Part shown: positions 53,060 through 61,216 of the stretch, in pieces | How positions within the stretch are numbered: the first letter of the stretch is position 1 | Layout of the letters: the number at the start of each line of letters is the position of its first letter | NCBI RefSeq assembly: GCF_010501065.1 | Contig: NZ_QVMM01000002.1 | Span: forward strand, 158,238 to 222,237 | Direction: 5' to 3' | Length of the DNA stretch: 64,000 nt | DNA from: Dysgonomonas sp. 216 | GTDB lineage: Bacteria > Bacteroidota > Bacteroidia > Bacteroidales > Dysgonomonadaceae | Notes under the pieces: generated by a model | The model's database searches: none | Told to the model about the DNA's origin: nothing | What the model saw: the letters and a program-made list of their open reading frames with translations, nothing else | Made by a program: the position numbers and the translations under genes

Positions 53060-53935
53060 TTAATATTTTGCACGTATTACAAAAGCCAACACATAAAAAG
53101 GTGGACGGTTTTCATGTGCTTTATTCTTACCTGATGGTGATGACCATGCCCACGCATTATCACTGTCATTTCCGTTACTTCCACGCCTTCCTGTCAGATA
53201 ATCATCTGCATATCCCCAGGGTGGATTCCAATCCTGATTCACATTTTCCCCCCAGGGCATGATGTGCTTATGTTCAGGCATTTCATCAGTGGTCAAAACA
53301 TGTTCTTTCTCACCACCTATTTTGCCTATTTCATTATAGTCAGTCACACCATTATCATAACCAACAATAAACCTTTGTCGAAGATCAGGCAATTTAAAGC
53401 TGCTTTCACCTTCCTTTCCATAGAAGTATGCAAGATCAGGATAGTCAGCAGTGTTCACTGTTGATCCATCACAAAGCAGATATTCTTTTCCCATTCTTTC
53501 AGGTAATCCTGACCACATTTTCACAAATCCAGGTGATTCACCACGAAGTGCATTGATTTTGTTTTCCAAATCCTTATTGGTCAAAACCTGTTTCAGATCA
53601 TCCCAAAGAATATCACCATCATCAGCAAATATCACTTTTCGATGAATGTATGCTTCGGGATAATCAACACCTGCATAATGGTCTGATTCTTTCGTTTCCT
53701 GAATTTTTATTTTCGCTTTCTTTGCACCACCTGCAAATGGGTACAACTGACCATTGATCACAATCAATCCTTCACTGAACACACCTTTTCCACCATCTGC
53801 ACATCCTGTCAGAATGAAATTATCACCACCAAGCAATGCCAAACTTCCTGCCATCTTGATCATGTTTTGCAGAAAATCGAATGTATATGTTGATTGTGGA
53901 AAGTTTTCCTTTGCTAAAAAATTTGCATTATTCAT
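53060..53935 (-). CDS. Phage tail-collar fibre protein
   Basis: The 291-aa product contains a phage tail-collar domain at about 155-290. It shows YLLCDGSTVNTADYPDLAYF, SFKLPDLRQRFIVGYDNGVT, the histidine motif TDEMPEHKHIMPWG, and the C-terminal RPPFYVLAFVIRAKY. The N-terminal half (ANFLAKENFPQSTYTFDFLQ) presumably joins it to the baseplate. It matches the gpH position in P2-like phages, between the gpI-like gene (8-bp overlap) and the terminal fibre gene (4-bp gap). Confidence 0.85.
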   Translation of the reverse strand: MNNANFLAKENFPQSTYTFDFLQNMIKMAGSLALLGGDNFILTGCADGGKGVFSEGLIVINGQLYPFAGGAKKAKIKIQETKESDHYAGVDYPEAYIHRKVIFADDGDILWDDLKQVLTNKDLENKINALRGESPGFVKMWSGLPERMGKEYLLCDGSTVNTADYPDLAYFYGKEGESSFKLPDLRQRFIVGYDNGVTDYNEIGKIGGEKEHVLTTDEMPEHKHIMPWGENVNQDWNPPWGYADDYLTGRRGSNGNDSDNAWAWSSPSGKNKAHENRPPFYVLAFVIRAKY

Positions 53936-54419
53936 TGACTACAATATATTTTTTGGTTGATAATTTATGTCTATTCACTATCTGTTTTAACTTGATCATT
54001 TCACTTTCTGAAAGTGTGTAACCTGATGGAAACACAATTTCAAAGTCTTTTTCATTTGCACCAATCTGACCTTTTGCATTTAGCAGAAAGCGTTGATCAG
54101 TGTTGTGTGATGGAATCAATATCCGTTTAGTTGTTGTTTTCTTCCAGGTGATCAAAGCATCCAAATCCACGTCTGTTGTGCGTATTTTTATACGTCTTTC
54201 TATAAAGTCAAATTCATCATTGATCATCGCTTCCATATAACACACCTGTGAATTTGCAGACACCACCAATGAATCAATGTATCTGACAAATGAATCACTG
54301 ATCAATTCAAGTGGACGCACCAGTGACCGTAATAGAATTGTGGTAATATTTTTACGCAGCATTATAGGCAACAGCAAAGTCACCAACAACGAATAATTTG
54401 TATTATAGTATCTCTTCAT
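53928..54419 (-). CDS. Baseplate protein, gpI-like position
   Basis: The 163-aa product begins MKRYYNTNYSLLVTLLLPIM and has a helical first half and beta-rich second half. I do not recognise a signature motif. It is assigned by position, between the gpJ-like gene (17-bp overlap) and the collar fibre, where contractile-tail phages encode the gpI wedge protein that connects fibres to the baseplate. The length is close to that of gpI. Function is inference from order. Confidence 0.55.
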   Translation of the reverse strand: MKRYYNTNYSLLVTLLLPIMLRKNITTILLRSLVRPLELISDSFVRYIDSLVVSANSQVCYMEAMINDEFDFIERRIKIRTTDVDLDALITWKKTTTKRILIPSHNTDQRFLLNAKGQIGANEKDFEIVFPSGYTLSESEMIKLKQIVNRHKLSTKKYIVVNE

Positions 54420-55272
54420 TTGGAATAAAGTTCAATATCAAATTACTGTCTGATATCTTGTAATATCCTGCATGTGGAATTTCACGTGCATCTATTTCAG
54501 TATATTCAGTATAATAACCATATCTTGATGCTGCTGATTTGAGTTCTGCAACTTCAACACCATTCAGGTTTTGCAACACATCCACCAAACCCTGATTGGT
54601 ATATGTACCATTGAAAGGAAGGTTGTTCAGATAATTTCTGATTGCACTTTGCACTGGTGAATCATTTTCACCATCCAACTGTTTTCCATCCTGATCAAGA
54701 ATCAATGAATCATAATAAATGTCGATTCTCAATCGCATATCATCTGCTTGATCATTGATCACCTGCATTCGTACACCTGCATCCTGAATGGCATTTATAT
54801 ATGCTTTAAATGCAGTCAACTGGTTGTTTGATAATGGTTGACGCACACCATTTGAATCAGTGGCAATTTTCAGATATAAGATGCTTTTATCTAATGATTC
54901 AACTGCTGCTGAATATTTGACAACACGTCTTTTTTCAACTTCTTCACTGGTCAATCCAGTATTGTCATATCTGTCTGTTTCTGCAATCAAATCCTGACCA
55001 AACTGAAATTGCTTTGCCATGTGTGCATACCAGTTGCTTGTGTGTGCTTTTTGTTCATTCAATAGTTGCTGAATATCAATCTTGTGCTGTGAAAACAACT
55101 GTTGATTCACCCACATACAAGTTGCCACAATGAAGAACAATATATTTTCGATAGACACTGTTGAAAACTGATCTTCAAATGTCAATCCATCCTTCAATCC
55201 ATATTTATTCCTTACATCATCGTTTTGAATAAACATGTCAGTCATTGATTTCTTTATTTCAGCAATTGTCAT
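54403..55272 (-). CDS. Baseplate wedge protein, gpJ-like
   Basis: The 289-aa product starts MTIAEIKKSMTDMFIQNDDV. Its second half has the pattern of baseplate J proteins: a segment about adding coordinates (TAFKAYINAIQDAGVRMQVI), a beta stretch (DMRLRIDIYYDSLILDQDGK), and the closing AIRNYLNNLPFNGTYTNQGL then VDVLQNLNGVEVAEL. In P2 and Mu, J-type proteins build the baseplate ring. It follows the spanin gene by 2 bp and overlaps the next gene, so it belongs to the same operon. Confidence 0.65.
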   Translation of the reverse strand: MTIAEIKKSMTDMFIQNDDVRNKYGLKDGLTFEDQFSTVSIENILFFIVATCMWVNQQLFSQHKIDIQQLLNEQKAHTSNWYAHMAKQFQFGQDLIAETDRYDNTGLTSEEVEKRRVVKYSAAVESLDKSILYLKIATDSNGVRQPLSNNQLTAFKAYINAIQDAGVRMQVINDQADDMRLRIDIYYDSLILDQDGKQLDGENDSPVQSAIRNYLNNLPFNGTYTNQGLVDVLQNLNGVEVAELKSAASRYGYYTEYTEIDAREIPHAGYYKISDSNLILNFIPNEEIL

Positions 55273-55274
55273 AA

Positions 55275-55790
55275 TTATTTGAATATTTTATATAGAAACT
55301 TAGACACAAAGAACACGATCACACCCACCACCATCAGTCCGAAACCAAGCAATATTTTTTCTATCATGGAAAGTCCTGGCTTTTTCGTTTCTTCTATCTG
55401 AATATCTTTTTTGCTTTTTTCAACTGATCCATCTTTGATCACTGAACTTGCAACGCTATCTGTCACCTGGTGATGTTCTGATTCTTCCTGCACATCCGTT
55501 TCTTTGTTGATATTGATATCATTTTCTTCTTTCAATGGATGTAAACCAGTTTCAGGATTCATAGGTTTTTCAGTGTCGTATTTCTTTTGATTGATGTTGA
55601 TGTTCAATTTCTCATTCATCAGCTTTTTCATCACCTGATCTGATATCACAGACAGGTCATGTGCATCTAACATCAAAACATCCTTCTGAATGTTGTTTTC
55701 TTCTTTCAGTTTCGATTCAACAACAGTGCTTTGTGGTGCTTTGCATGAAAACACCATCAGCGAAATAATTATCAACAGGAAGTGTTTCAT
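55275..55790 (-). CDS. Probable unimolecular spanin (u-spanin)
   Basis: The 171-aa product begins with a lipoprotein signal MKHFLLIIISLMVFSC (Cys16). It continues with a long polar, lysine- and glutamate-rich periplasmic stretch and ends with a C-terminal membrane span (about 145-165, ILLGFGLMVVGVIVFFVSKF) plus a short basic tail. A protein anchored by lipid to the outer membrane and by a C-terminal helix in the inner membrane is the layout of unimolecular spanins such as phage T1 gp11, which fuse the two membranes in the last step of lysis. Position supports this: it overlaps the endolysin gene by 4 bp, with the holin-like gene just before. Confidence 0.7.
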   Translation of the reverse strand: MKHFLLIIISLMVFSCKAPQSTVVESKLKEENNIQKDVLMLDAHDLSVISDQVMKKLMNEKLNININQKKYDTEKPMNPETGLHPLKEENDININKETDVQEESEHHQVTDSVASSVIKDGSVEKSKKDIQIEETKKPGLSMIEKILLGFGLMVVGVIVFFVSKFLYKIFK

Positions 55791-56191
55791 TGCTTAAATT
55801 CTTTTTTTACGTCAAAACATGGACATGCTTTGTTTGCAAATTCGTTGTGTCCATGAATTGTCAGATTATCAAACTTTGACTGCAACGTTTCAACCAGTTT
55901 ATGCATTGCATTTATTTGTGCAAGCGTCCGTGTGTCTTTTGGTTTTCCATTGCTGTCTAAACCACCTATATAGCATATGCCAATGGAATTTGCATTTTGA
56001 TTCAGGCAATGTGCACCTATTTCAGACAGATCACGTCCTTTGTGTACCGAACCATCCAAATAGATCACAAAATGATAGCCTATTTTCTTGAATCCACGCT
56101 GTTTGTGCCATTTGTCAATATCTTCAACTGTGAAGTGCTGACCTTCTTTGGTTGCTGCACAATGCAATATAATTTTGTCGATTTTTCTCAT
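55787..56191 (-). CDS. Endolysin, N-acetylmuramoyl-L-alanine amidase
   Basis: The 134-aa product is a compact type-2 amidase similar to T7 lysozyme. It has DKIILHCAATKEGQ with zinc ligand His10, GYHFVIYLDGSVHKGRDLSE, NSIGICYIGGLD, and IHGHNEFANKACPCFDVKKE, which holds the second His and the Cys zinc ligand. It cuts the bond between muramic acid and L-alanine. With no signal peptide, it needs a holin to reach the wall; the holin-like gene ends 3 bp upstream and the spanin gene follows with a 4-bp overlap. Confidence 0.9.
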   Translation of the reverse strand: MRKIDKIILHCAATKEGQHFTVEDIDKWHKQRGFKKIGYHFVIYLDGSVHKGRDLSEIGAHCLNQNANSIGICYIGGLDSNGKPKDTRTLAQINAMHKLVETLQSKFDNLTIHGHNEFANKACPCFDVKKEFKQ

Positions 56192-56194
56192 ATT

Positions 56195-56509
56195 TCAATC
56201 TTTTCTTCTTGCTGCACATCCAACTACTGTGCATTTATACCTTTTCAGTTTACCAACTTCAATGGATATTTCACGAACCCTGATTTCAAGTTTGTCAACC
56301 ATTTCACGCATTTCTGCATTATCTTCACGCATTTTGTCTTTATCAGTCCGTAAGTCCTTTATAGTTTCCTGATAAACTTCCTGAACGGCTTTCATTGCAT
56401 GTGCTTCTGCTTGTCTTTTGGTTGCACGTGCAGTGATCACAGTCAGCAATCCACCACCTGAAAGAAAAGCAATTATTGTGTCCAAATGTGTTGATAAAAA
56501 TTCGATCAT
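56195..56509 (-). CDS. Holin-like protein (one membrane span plus coiled coil)
   Basis: The 104-aa product has an N-terminal membrane span (about 9-28, LDTIIAFLSGGGLLTVITAR). A long charged coiled coil follows (about 30-90, RTDKDKMREDNAEMREMVDK), with a short basic tail containing two cysteines (CTVVGCAARRKD). Position directly before the endolysin suggests a holin. The single span and large cytoplasmic coiled coil are unusual but common in this place in Bacteroidetes phages. The start overlaps the previous stop as ATGA. Confidence 0.55.
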   Translation of the reverse strand: MIEFLSTHLDTIIAFLSGGGLLTVITARATKRQAEAHAMKAVQEVYQETIKDLRTDKDKMREDNAEMREMVDKLEIRVREISIEVGKLKRYKCTVVGCAARRKD

Positions 56510-56790
56510 GACACTACAAAATTTATTTCAATACCCATATTTCCAATACCACCACCAATTTGTTCTTCTTTGTAATCTGATGCTGTTGCAGGATAAATGT
56601 TATTGCGTTTATAATAATTGATCACACGTCTGTTGATTGGATCAGGATTAAGCAATGATGTTCCTATTTCCAAAGCATCAGTGGTTGATATTTCATTTTT
56701 GACAGCCATATCAATCAGACCTTCAATGCTTCCTGCTTCACGCACAGTGATATCACCCAACCATTGTCCTTGTTTACTTATAGACTGCAT
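56506..56790 (-). CDS. LysM-like tail protein X homologue
   Basis: The 94-aa product reads like a single LysM-type module: GQWLGDITVREAGSIEGLID, MAVKNEISTTDALEIGTSL, then RVINYYKRNNIYPATA. The spacing of N-x-I and P-A-T is typical of small phage tail proteins such as P2 gpX, which bind peptidoglycan or the tail hub. It overlaps the gp25-like gene by 17 bp. Confidence 0.6.
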   Translation of the reverse strand: MQSISKQGQWLGDITVREAGSIEGLIDMAVKNEISTTDALEIGTSLLNPDPINRRVINYYKRNNIYPATASDYKEEQIGGGIGNMGIEINFVVS

Positions 56791-57094
56791 TTATATTCAC
56801 TTTTTGATCTTCAATTTCCAAATACTTCACTGTCATTCCATCATCCACCAACTGCTGTCTGATCTTGTGTTTATACAACAGATATTCGTGATCTAACAAC
56901 ATGCTGTCAATACCGACACCCACTGTTGGTTGTTCCTTCATTTCACCTGGTTGCATTTTCAGAATGATGGTGATATTCTGATTTGTCACATCACCAAGAT
57001 GCAAACCCTGCACAATCTTTCCTTCTGCATCCTTCAAAATCTGCACATGCAAATCTGCTGTTTCCTGATCAAGCAATAAACCAACATTCTTCAT
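56774..57094 (-). CDS. Baseplate protein, gp25/gpW-like
   Basis: The 106-aa product contains ILKMQPGEMKEQPTVGVGID followed by KIRQQLVDDGMTVKYLEIED. This matches the general layout of gp25/gpW wedge proteins: a conserved G-x-x-P-x-x-G turn, then a helix with I-x-x-Q-L. It lies between the spike gene and the LysM gene in the order expected for a contractile baseplate. The assignment is by weak motif plus position. Confidence 0.5.
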   Translation of the reverse strand: MKNVGLLLDQETADLHVQILKDAEGKIVQGLHLGDVTNQNITIILKMQPGEMKEQPTVGVGIDSMLLDHEYLLYKHKIRQQLVDDGMTVKYLEIEDQKVNINAVYK

Positions 57095-57540
57095 TTTAAA
57101 ATCTGTTTAAATTGCGTTTCAACCTTCTTTAATTTCGCAATAGTACCAGGATCAAAAGTGCCTGTTGCCGTTCCTACTGATGTAGTCAGCACCAATGTTC
57201 CTGAGAATGCACCAATTAAATCAGATACAGTTTCCATCAAGTTCACACCATTGCAGGTGATTTCAACCTTTTCATATTCATCTGCTGCCAATACAAACAG
57301 ATTATTATAATCACCTGAAAAAGAACCAATCAAAACGTGTGTGTCTTTTGCAGGAATCAGAAGCACTTTATTATCTGCACCTGTTGTGGTCGGTTGCAAT
57401 CGCACATCATCCAGTTTCAGATTATCAATTTTCACAGTACATGTCGCACCTTCAACACTCACCACCTGTGCATTGAAGAACACAACACTGTTTTTCTGAA
57501 AACCTTTCAATAATTCTGCTATGCGTGCGTATTTACTCAT
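57091..57540 (-). CDS. Baseplate spike protein, gpV-like (OB fold)
   Basis: The 149-aa product has an N-terminal helix and an OB-like beta barrel at about 20-100: VVFFNAQVVSVEGATCTVKI, then DNKVLLIPAKDTHVLIGSFS and YNNLFVLAADEYEKVEI. The C-terminal end is Thr/Gly-rich and then helical (TTSVGTATGTFDPGTIAKLK). This is the layout of short membrane-piercing spikes such as P2 gpV. It overlaps its neighbours by 1-4 bp. Confidence 0.65.
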   Translation of the reverse strand: MSKYARIAELLKGFQKNSVVFFNAQVVSVEGATCTVKIDNLKLDDVRLQPTTTGADNKVLLIPAKDTHVLIGSFSGDYNNLFVLAADEYEKVEITCNGVNLMETVSDLIGAFSGTLVLTTSVGTATGTFDPGTIAKLKKVETQFKQILK

Positions 57541-58493
57541 TACTTTGCCAATTTTCGTCCAATTTCAACTTCACGAACACCACCCTGATCACTGAATGTG
57601 GTTGTAACCGAAACAGCATAATAAATGCCTTCTTTGTACTCATATTCTTTGTCTTTTATGCGTACAGAATAGGTCGGTTCAACATAAGGAATCAACCAAC
57701 TGGTGATTTTTCCTTCATATCCATCATAAGACAGATGTTTCATTTCTTCTTCACCACGTTGTTTCAGTGCAGCATCATCCATCACATTGAAAACCTTGAT
57801 GGTTCGTTTTTCACCACCAGTTGTGCCAATGGTCACTGTTTTCTTCTTTCCATCCAATCCAATTCCTTCAACAGTGATTTCAAACCTGCGATCATCTTTG
57901 TTCCTATATTTCAGATCAGATGATTCAATGTTCACTGCAAAATCATAGACCACATCACCACCTTTTTCAATATATGCAGGATGCACATTCAGTGTGTCAC
58001 CTTGCATGTAGATGTGTGCATTCGTATCATCTTGCAATTTTTTCAGTACATCGAAAGCATTTGCATCTTTGATCACAAATTTTTCATAAGTGATGTCATA
58101 GGTGCAATTCAGGTTTTTCATTCCGATCTGTGACAAACAATATTGCACAATTTCTTTCACCGATGTTTTGTTGAACTGTTTATCAACAACAGGTTTGCGT
58201 GTCAAGTAGATAGAATCTTCACAATTGAATATGATGCTGCTGTCATCCGTGTCAATACGTTGCAGATATCCTTCAAATTCTGTCACCAGGTCATCATCAT
58301 ATCCAAGTTTTACGATCACAGGATCACCAACCTTCACTTTATTTTCAATATCCAGTGATTGGTTATAAACCACACCAGGCACAGTGATGATTGCCGTACC
58401 AGTGATCACACTGACCGATTTGGTTATTTCAACCGATTCTAACAATCCTAATTTGTAGTTGCCTATCTGTATGTCATAAACCATGTTAAACAT
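57540..58493 (-). CDS. Baseplate hub protein, late-control gpD-like
   Basis: The 317-aa product has the gpD/VgrG-hub signature: an N-terminal beta barrel with VKVGDPVIVKLGYDDDLVTE and FEGYLQRIDTDDSSIIFNCE, a helical insert (TSVKEIVQYCLSQIGMKNLN, AFDVLKKLQDDTNAHIYMQG), and a second barrel ending in the lysine-rich EYKEGIYYAVSVTTTFSDQG. It forms the trimeric hub beneath the tail tube. The ATG at 58493 overlaps the previous stop by 8 bp; the ATG at 58484 is an alternative. Confidence 0.8.
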   Translation of the reverse strand: MFNMVYDIQIGNYKLGLLESVEITKSVSVITGTAIITVPGVVYNQSLDIENKVKVGDPVIVKLGYDDDLVTEFEGYLQRIDTDDSSIIFNCEDSIYLTRKPVVDKQFNKTSVKEIVQYCLSQIGMKNLNCTYDITYEKFVIKDANAFDVLKKLQDDTNAHIYMQGDTLNVHPAYIEKGGDVVYDFAVNIESSDLKYRNKDDRRFEITVEGIGLDGKKKTVTIGTTGGEKRTIKVFNVMDDAALKQRGEEEMKHLSYDGYEGKITSWLIPYVEPTYSVRIKDKEYEYKEGIYYAVSVTTTFSDQGGVREVEIGRKLAK

Positions 58494-58989
58494 CTTTCAC
58501 ATCAATAAAAAGATTATACAAATCATCACTGACTGCTTCAATGCTATAATTCTGAACATTTTCACCTTTCGAGAATGGAAATTTATAATCTTCAATCACG
58601 ATCTGATGAACATCCAACAGTTGCAGCAATTCATTCTGAACTTCAATGGCTGTTTTTTGCCTGATCAGATTGGTCAGGTCAGTCACGTTTTGTGATGGAT
58701 AGGTATATATATCAGGATGAATAAATGAACCTTGTATGCTAACCTGAACATCTGCTTCTGACCAACGTTCTTTGATCGTTCCACGCTTGTCTGATTTTGC
58801 AACGCTTCTTTTGATGATTTCATTCTTTCCTGCAATTGAAATCAATGGTTCGATAGGAAACAACCACCAATCACCATCAGGCATCCGCAATGACAATGGC
58901 AAAACCATTTCCACTGTATATCCTTTCTGCATCAAATCTTTTGCCTGATGCACAGTGATATTGTTTCGTCTGTTTAGAATCGTATTCAT
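58486..58989 (-). CDS. Phage tail protein of DUF6046 type (gpU-like position)
   Basis: The 167-aa product begins MNTILNRRNNITVHQAKDLM and contains KDLMQKGYTVEMVLPLSLRM, IKERWSEADVQVSIQGSFIH and a C-terminal helix plus strand. It resembles Bacteroidetes phage proteins labelled DUF6046, as far as I recall. In P2-type operons a gpU/terminator-type protein sits between tape measure and hub gpD, the same position as here. Function is therefore inferred from order. Confidence 0.5.
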   Translation of the reverse strand: MNTILNRRNNITVHQAKDLMQKGYTVEMVLPLSLRMPDGDWWLFPIEPLISIAGKNEIIKRSVAKSDKRGTIKERWSEADVQVSIQGSFIHPDIYTYPSQNVTDLTNLIRQKTAIEVQNELLQLLDVHQIVIEDYKFPFSKGENVQNYSIEAVSDDLYNLFIDVKDV

Positions 58990-58993
58990 TGCA

Positions 58994-60763
58994 TTATATC
59001 AATTGACCTTGTGCCATTGAAAGCACACGTGTTAATTCATCCAAAATAATTTCACGCATCCGTGTTCCACCTTCTTTGGCATTGGCAGCATTGATGACAA
59101 TCCTGTTTCCCATTTCACCAATATTGATGGTCACATGTGTTGTTTTCGATCCACCTGTTGCAATTGCATTGGCTGCATCTTTGCTTCCTTTTCCACCAGT
59201 TGATCCACCACCTGAACCTGATCCACCACCTGTTGCTTCCATTCCTGGCACTGTTGGTGAAGAAATGCCCAATTGACCTTTCAGACCACCAACAACATCA
59301 GACAATGATTTGTCATTCCAACTGAAACTTCCTGCTGCTTTCTTGAATTCGTTGGCTGCTTCAATACTTAAATTTGCAACATTCTTTGCACCATCCACAA
59401 TTGCTTTTTTGCGTGCTTCTGTGTCTGCATGTATCTGTTGCAGCATCCGTTGATTGTCAGAACTGTCACCGATTCCAACTGCTTCTTTAAACTCATACCA
59501 ACCTTCTTTGATCTTATTCAACCCTATCATTATACCATTGATCATGGTGTTAAAATAGAGTTTCACAGATTCCACATAGGCTTTGAATATAAGTTTAGCA
59601 CCATTCACAGTGTGTTCCCATGCTGCACCCCAACCATCAATTTTCAATATCAGATAAGCAAGCACGGCAATCAAAGCAATCACACCTGCAACAATCCATG
59701 TCACAGGATTTGCAAACATGGCAGCATTATTTGCCCACCATGCAGCAGTTTCAATTCCTTTGAAAAAAGCTAACATTTTAGTGACACCGACATAAGCCAA
59801 CGTTGCTACTTTGACAATACCGATTGCAGATGCATAAGCAAGCATTGCACCACCTGCAATCAGCAACACAGGATTCAAATTGGTTATTTTTTCGGTTACT
59901 TTAGCGACAAAACCGATGGTGTCTGTCAACAACATATTTGCTGCACGTAAAACAGGCAAAATCAACGGTTGCAAAATATTATCATACAATTGGATCAATC
60001 TTTCATTTATTGTATTCTGCAATCGTGACCATTCACCACCTGTTTGTGATGCCATACGATCAATCATGTTGTGATATAAACCACCTGCTGTTGTTGCATC
60101 ATAAAATGATTTTTTGACCATTTCAGATGTGATCAGACCTTTTGCCATTTCGTCTTTCAGTGTCGCAACGCTTTTTCCTGTGGTTTTTGCCATCTGTGTC
60201 AATGGATTGAAACCTGCATTGATCATCTGCAATAAATCCTGACCTGTCAGTTTCCCAGTTGATGACATCTGTGCAAATGCAAGCGATAATGAATTGAATT
60301 TATTGACATCACCCATTGCAATATCACCAATCACACGCAAATCAGACATTATCTGATCCGATGCAACATCAAAACCTTTCATCATCTGAACTGCACCACT
60401 TATCGCATTGCTTCCATAGGCTTTTGCTCCAAAATCAGAAATTTCACTGATCATCTGTTTAGCTTTGTCAGCACCACCAAAAAGCACTTCAAAAGAAACG
60501 TTTTGCATTTCCCTTTCCATACCTGCTGTCACCGATGTTGCCAAACCTTTTCCAATCAGTGTTCCGATACCCAAAGCACCTGCGATCTTTGCCAATCCAC
60601 TCATGGATGAAGTGATTCCACTAACTGATGTTTTATCCAATTGCTGAACTTCTTCACGTAAATCTTGAACATCAGAACGTGTTGAATTCGATGATGCACC
60701 CACACGTGAAAGTGTGGATGACATCTGATCGTTCAATCGAAGTGTATAGCTTAGGATATTCAT
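58994..60763 (-). CDS. Tail tape measure protein
   Basis: The 589-aa product has a coiled-coil start (MNILSYTLRLNDQMSSTLSR) and a TP901-type tape-measure core (SFEVLFGGADKAKQMISEIS, LLQMINAGFNPLTQMAKTTG, ATLKDEMAKGLITSEMVKKS). Hydrophobic spans lie around 290-400, and a glycine/serine-rich linker precedes the end. At 589 residues it predicts a short contractile tail (roughly 80-90 nm using about 1.5 angstrom per residue). The start codon overlaps the stop of the chaperone extension as ATGA. Confidence 0.85.
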   Translation of the reverse strand: MNILSYTLRLNDQMSSTLSRVGASSNSTRSDVQDLREEVQQLDKTSVSGITSSMSGLAKIAGALGIGTLIGKGLATSVTAGMEREMQNVSFEVLFGGADKAKQMISEISDFGAKAYGSNAISGAVQMMKGFDVASDQIMSDLRVIGDIAMGDVNKFNSLSLAFAQMSSTGKLTGQDLLQMINAGFNPLTQMAKTTGKSVATLKDEMAKGLITSEMVKKSFYDATTAGGLYHNMIDRMASQTGGEWSRLQNTINERLIQLYDNILQPLILPVLRAANMLLTDTIGFVAKVTEKITNLNPVLLIAGGAMLAYASAIGIVKVATLAYVGVTKMLAFFKGIETAAWWANNAAMFANPVTWIVAGVIALIAVLAYLILKIDGWGAAWEHTVNGAKLIFKAYVESVKLYFNTMINGIMIGLNKIKEGWYEFKEAVGIGDSSDNQRMLQQIHADTEARKKAIVDGAKNVANLSIEAANEFKKAAGSFSWNDKSLSDVVGGLKGQLGISSPTVPGMEATGGGSGSGGGSTGGKGSKDAANAIATGGSKTTHVTINIGEMGNRIVINAANAKEGGTRMREIILDELTRVLSMAQGQLI

Positions 60764-60885
60764 TGTTGTTCAGCTTCTTTTTTTCTTATCCATTCCAGTG
60801 ATTTGACCTGAATTGCCCATTCTGCATCAGTCAGCACGTCAGGATCAATGTGAAGAAAGTATCTTAGTTGTACATCAGTCTGCAT
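60760..60885 (-). CDS. Tail assembly chaperone extension (E'/T-like), probably made by -1 frameshift
   Basis: A 41-codon frame, MQTDVQLRYFLHIDPDVLTD then AEWAIQVKSLEWIRKKEAEQ, fills the gap between the chaperone and the tape measure gene. It overlaps the tape measure start as ATGA. The same frame continues open upstream, in -1 relative to the chaperone gene, through 60930 to about 60968. In lambda (G/GT) and P2 (E/E') the second chaperone is made by -1 frameshifting at the end of the first gene and carries just such a short extension. No perfect slippery heptamer is present; the five-A run in GTAAAAATC near 60960 is the best site. Independent initiation at 60885 is the alternative. Confidence 0.55.
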   Translation of the reverse strand: MQTDVQLRYFLHIDPDVLTDAEWAIQVKSLEWIRKKEAEQQ

Positions 60886-60920
60886 CAATCCATTTTGGGC
60901 AACGACATATTGTGCTGACT

Positions 60921-61211
60921 TTAGAGCTTTGAAATAGTAGCCTCTTTGATTTTTACTATTTCATTGAGTTTTGCCGAAACTCCAAAAAACAGTTCATCAT
61001 CAGTTTTGATGATTTCATCACCACCAACCCAACAATTTTCCAACAGCACTTCGTTTGCTCTGATTGGATCATTTGCAACTTGTGCAACGTACTTCATTGT
61101 TTTTCGGTCAGGTGTTTTCAGATATGCATCATATTCACCAACTTCAACATGGTATATTTCACCATGCTGCTTTTTCCACTTTTCGATTTGATCTTTTGTT
61201 GCTTTTGCCAT
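60921..61211 (-). CDS. Tail assembly chaperone (gpG/gpE-like)
   Basis: The 96-aa product (MAKATKDQIEKWKKQHGEIY) is an acidic, helical protein with VGEYDAYLKTPDRKTMKYVA and LENCWVGGDEIIKTDDELFF. This is the usual look of tail assembly chaperones encoded between the tube and the tape measure in long-tailed phages. It would coat the tape measure protein during tail assembly. It lies 5 bp after the tube gene, and a -1 frame reads on from its 3' end. Confidence 0.7.
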   Translation of the reverse strand: MAKATKDQIEKWKKQHGEIYHVEVGEYDAYLKTPDRKTMKYVAQVANDPIRANEVLLENCWVGGDEIIKTDDELFFGVSAKLNEIVKIKEATISKL

Positions 61212-61216
61212 TTTGA

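Noticed and set aside
53264..53464. Various short plus-strand frames across the phage module
   Set aside because: All are shadows of the tightly packed, overlapping minus-strand tail genes.
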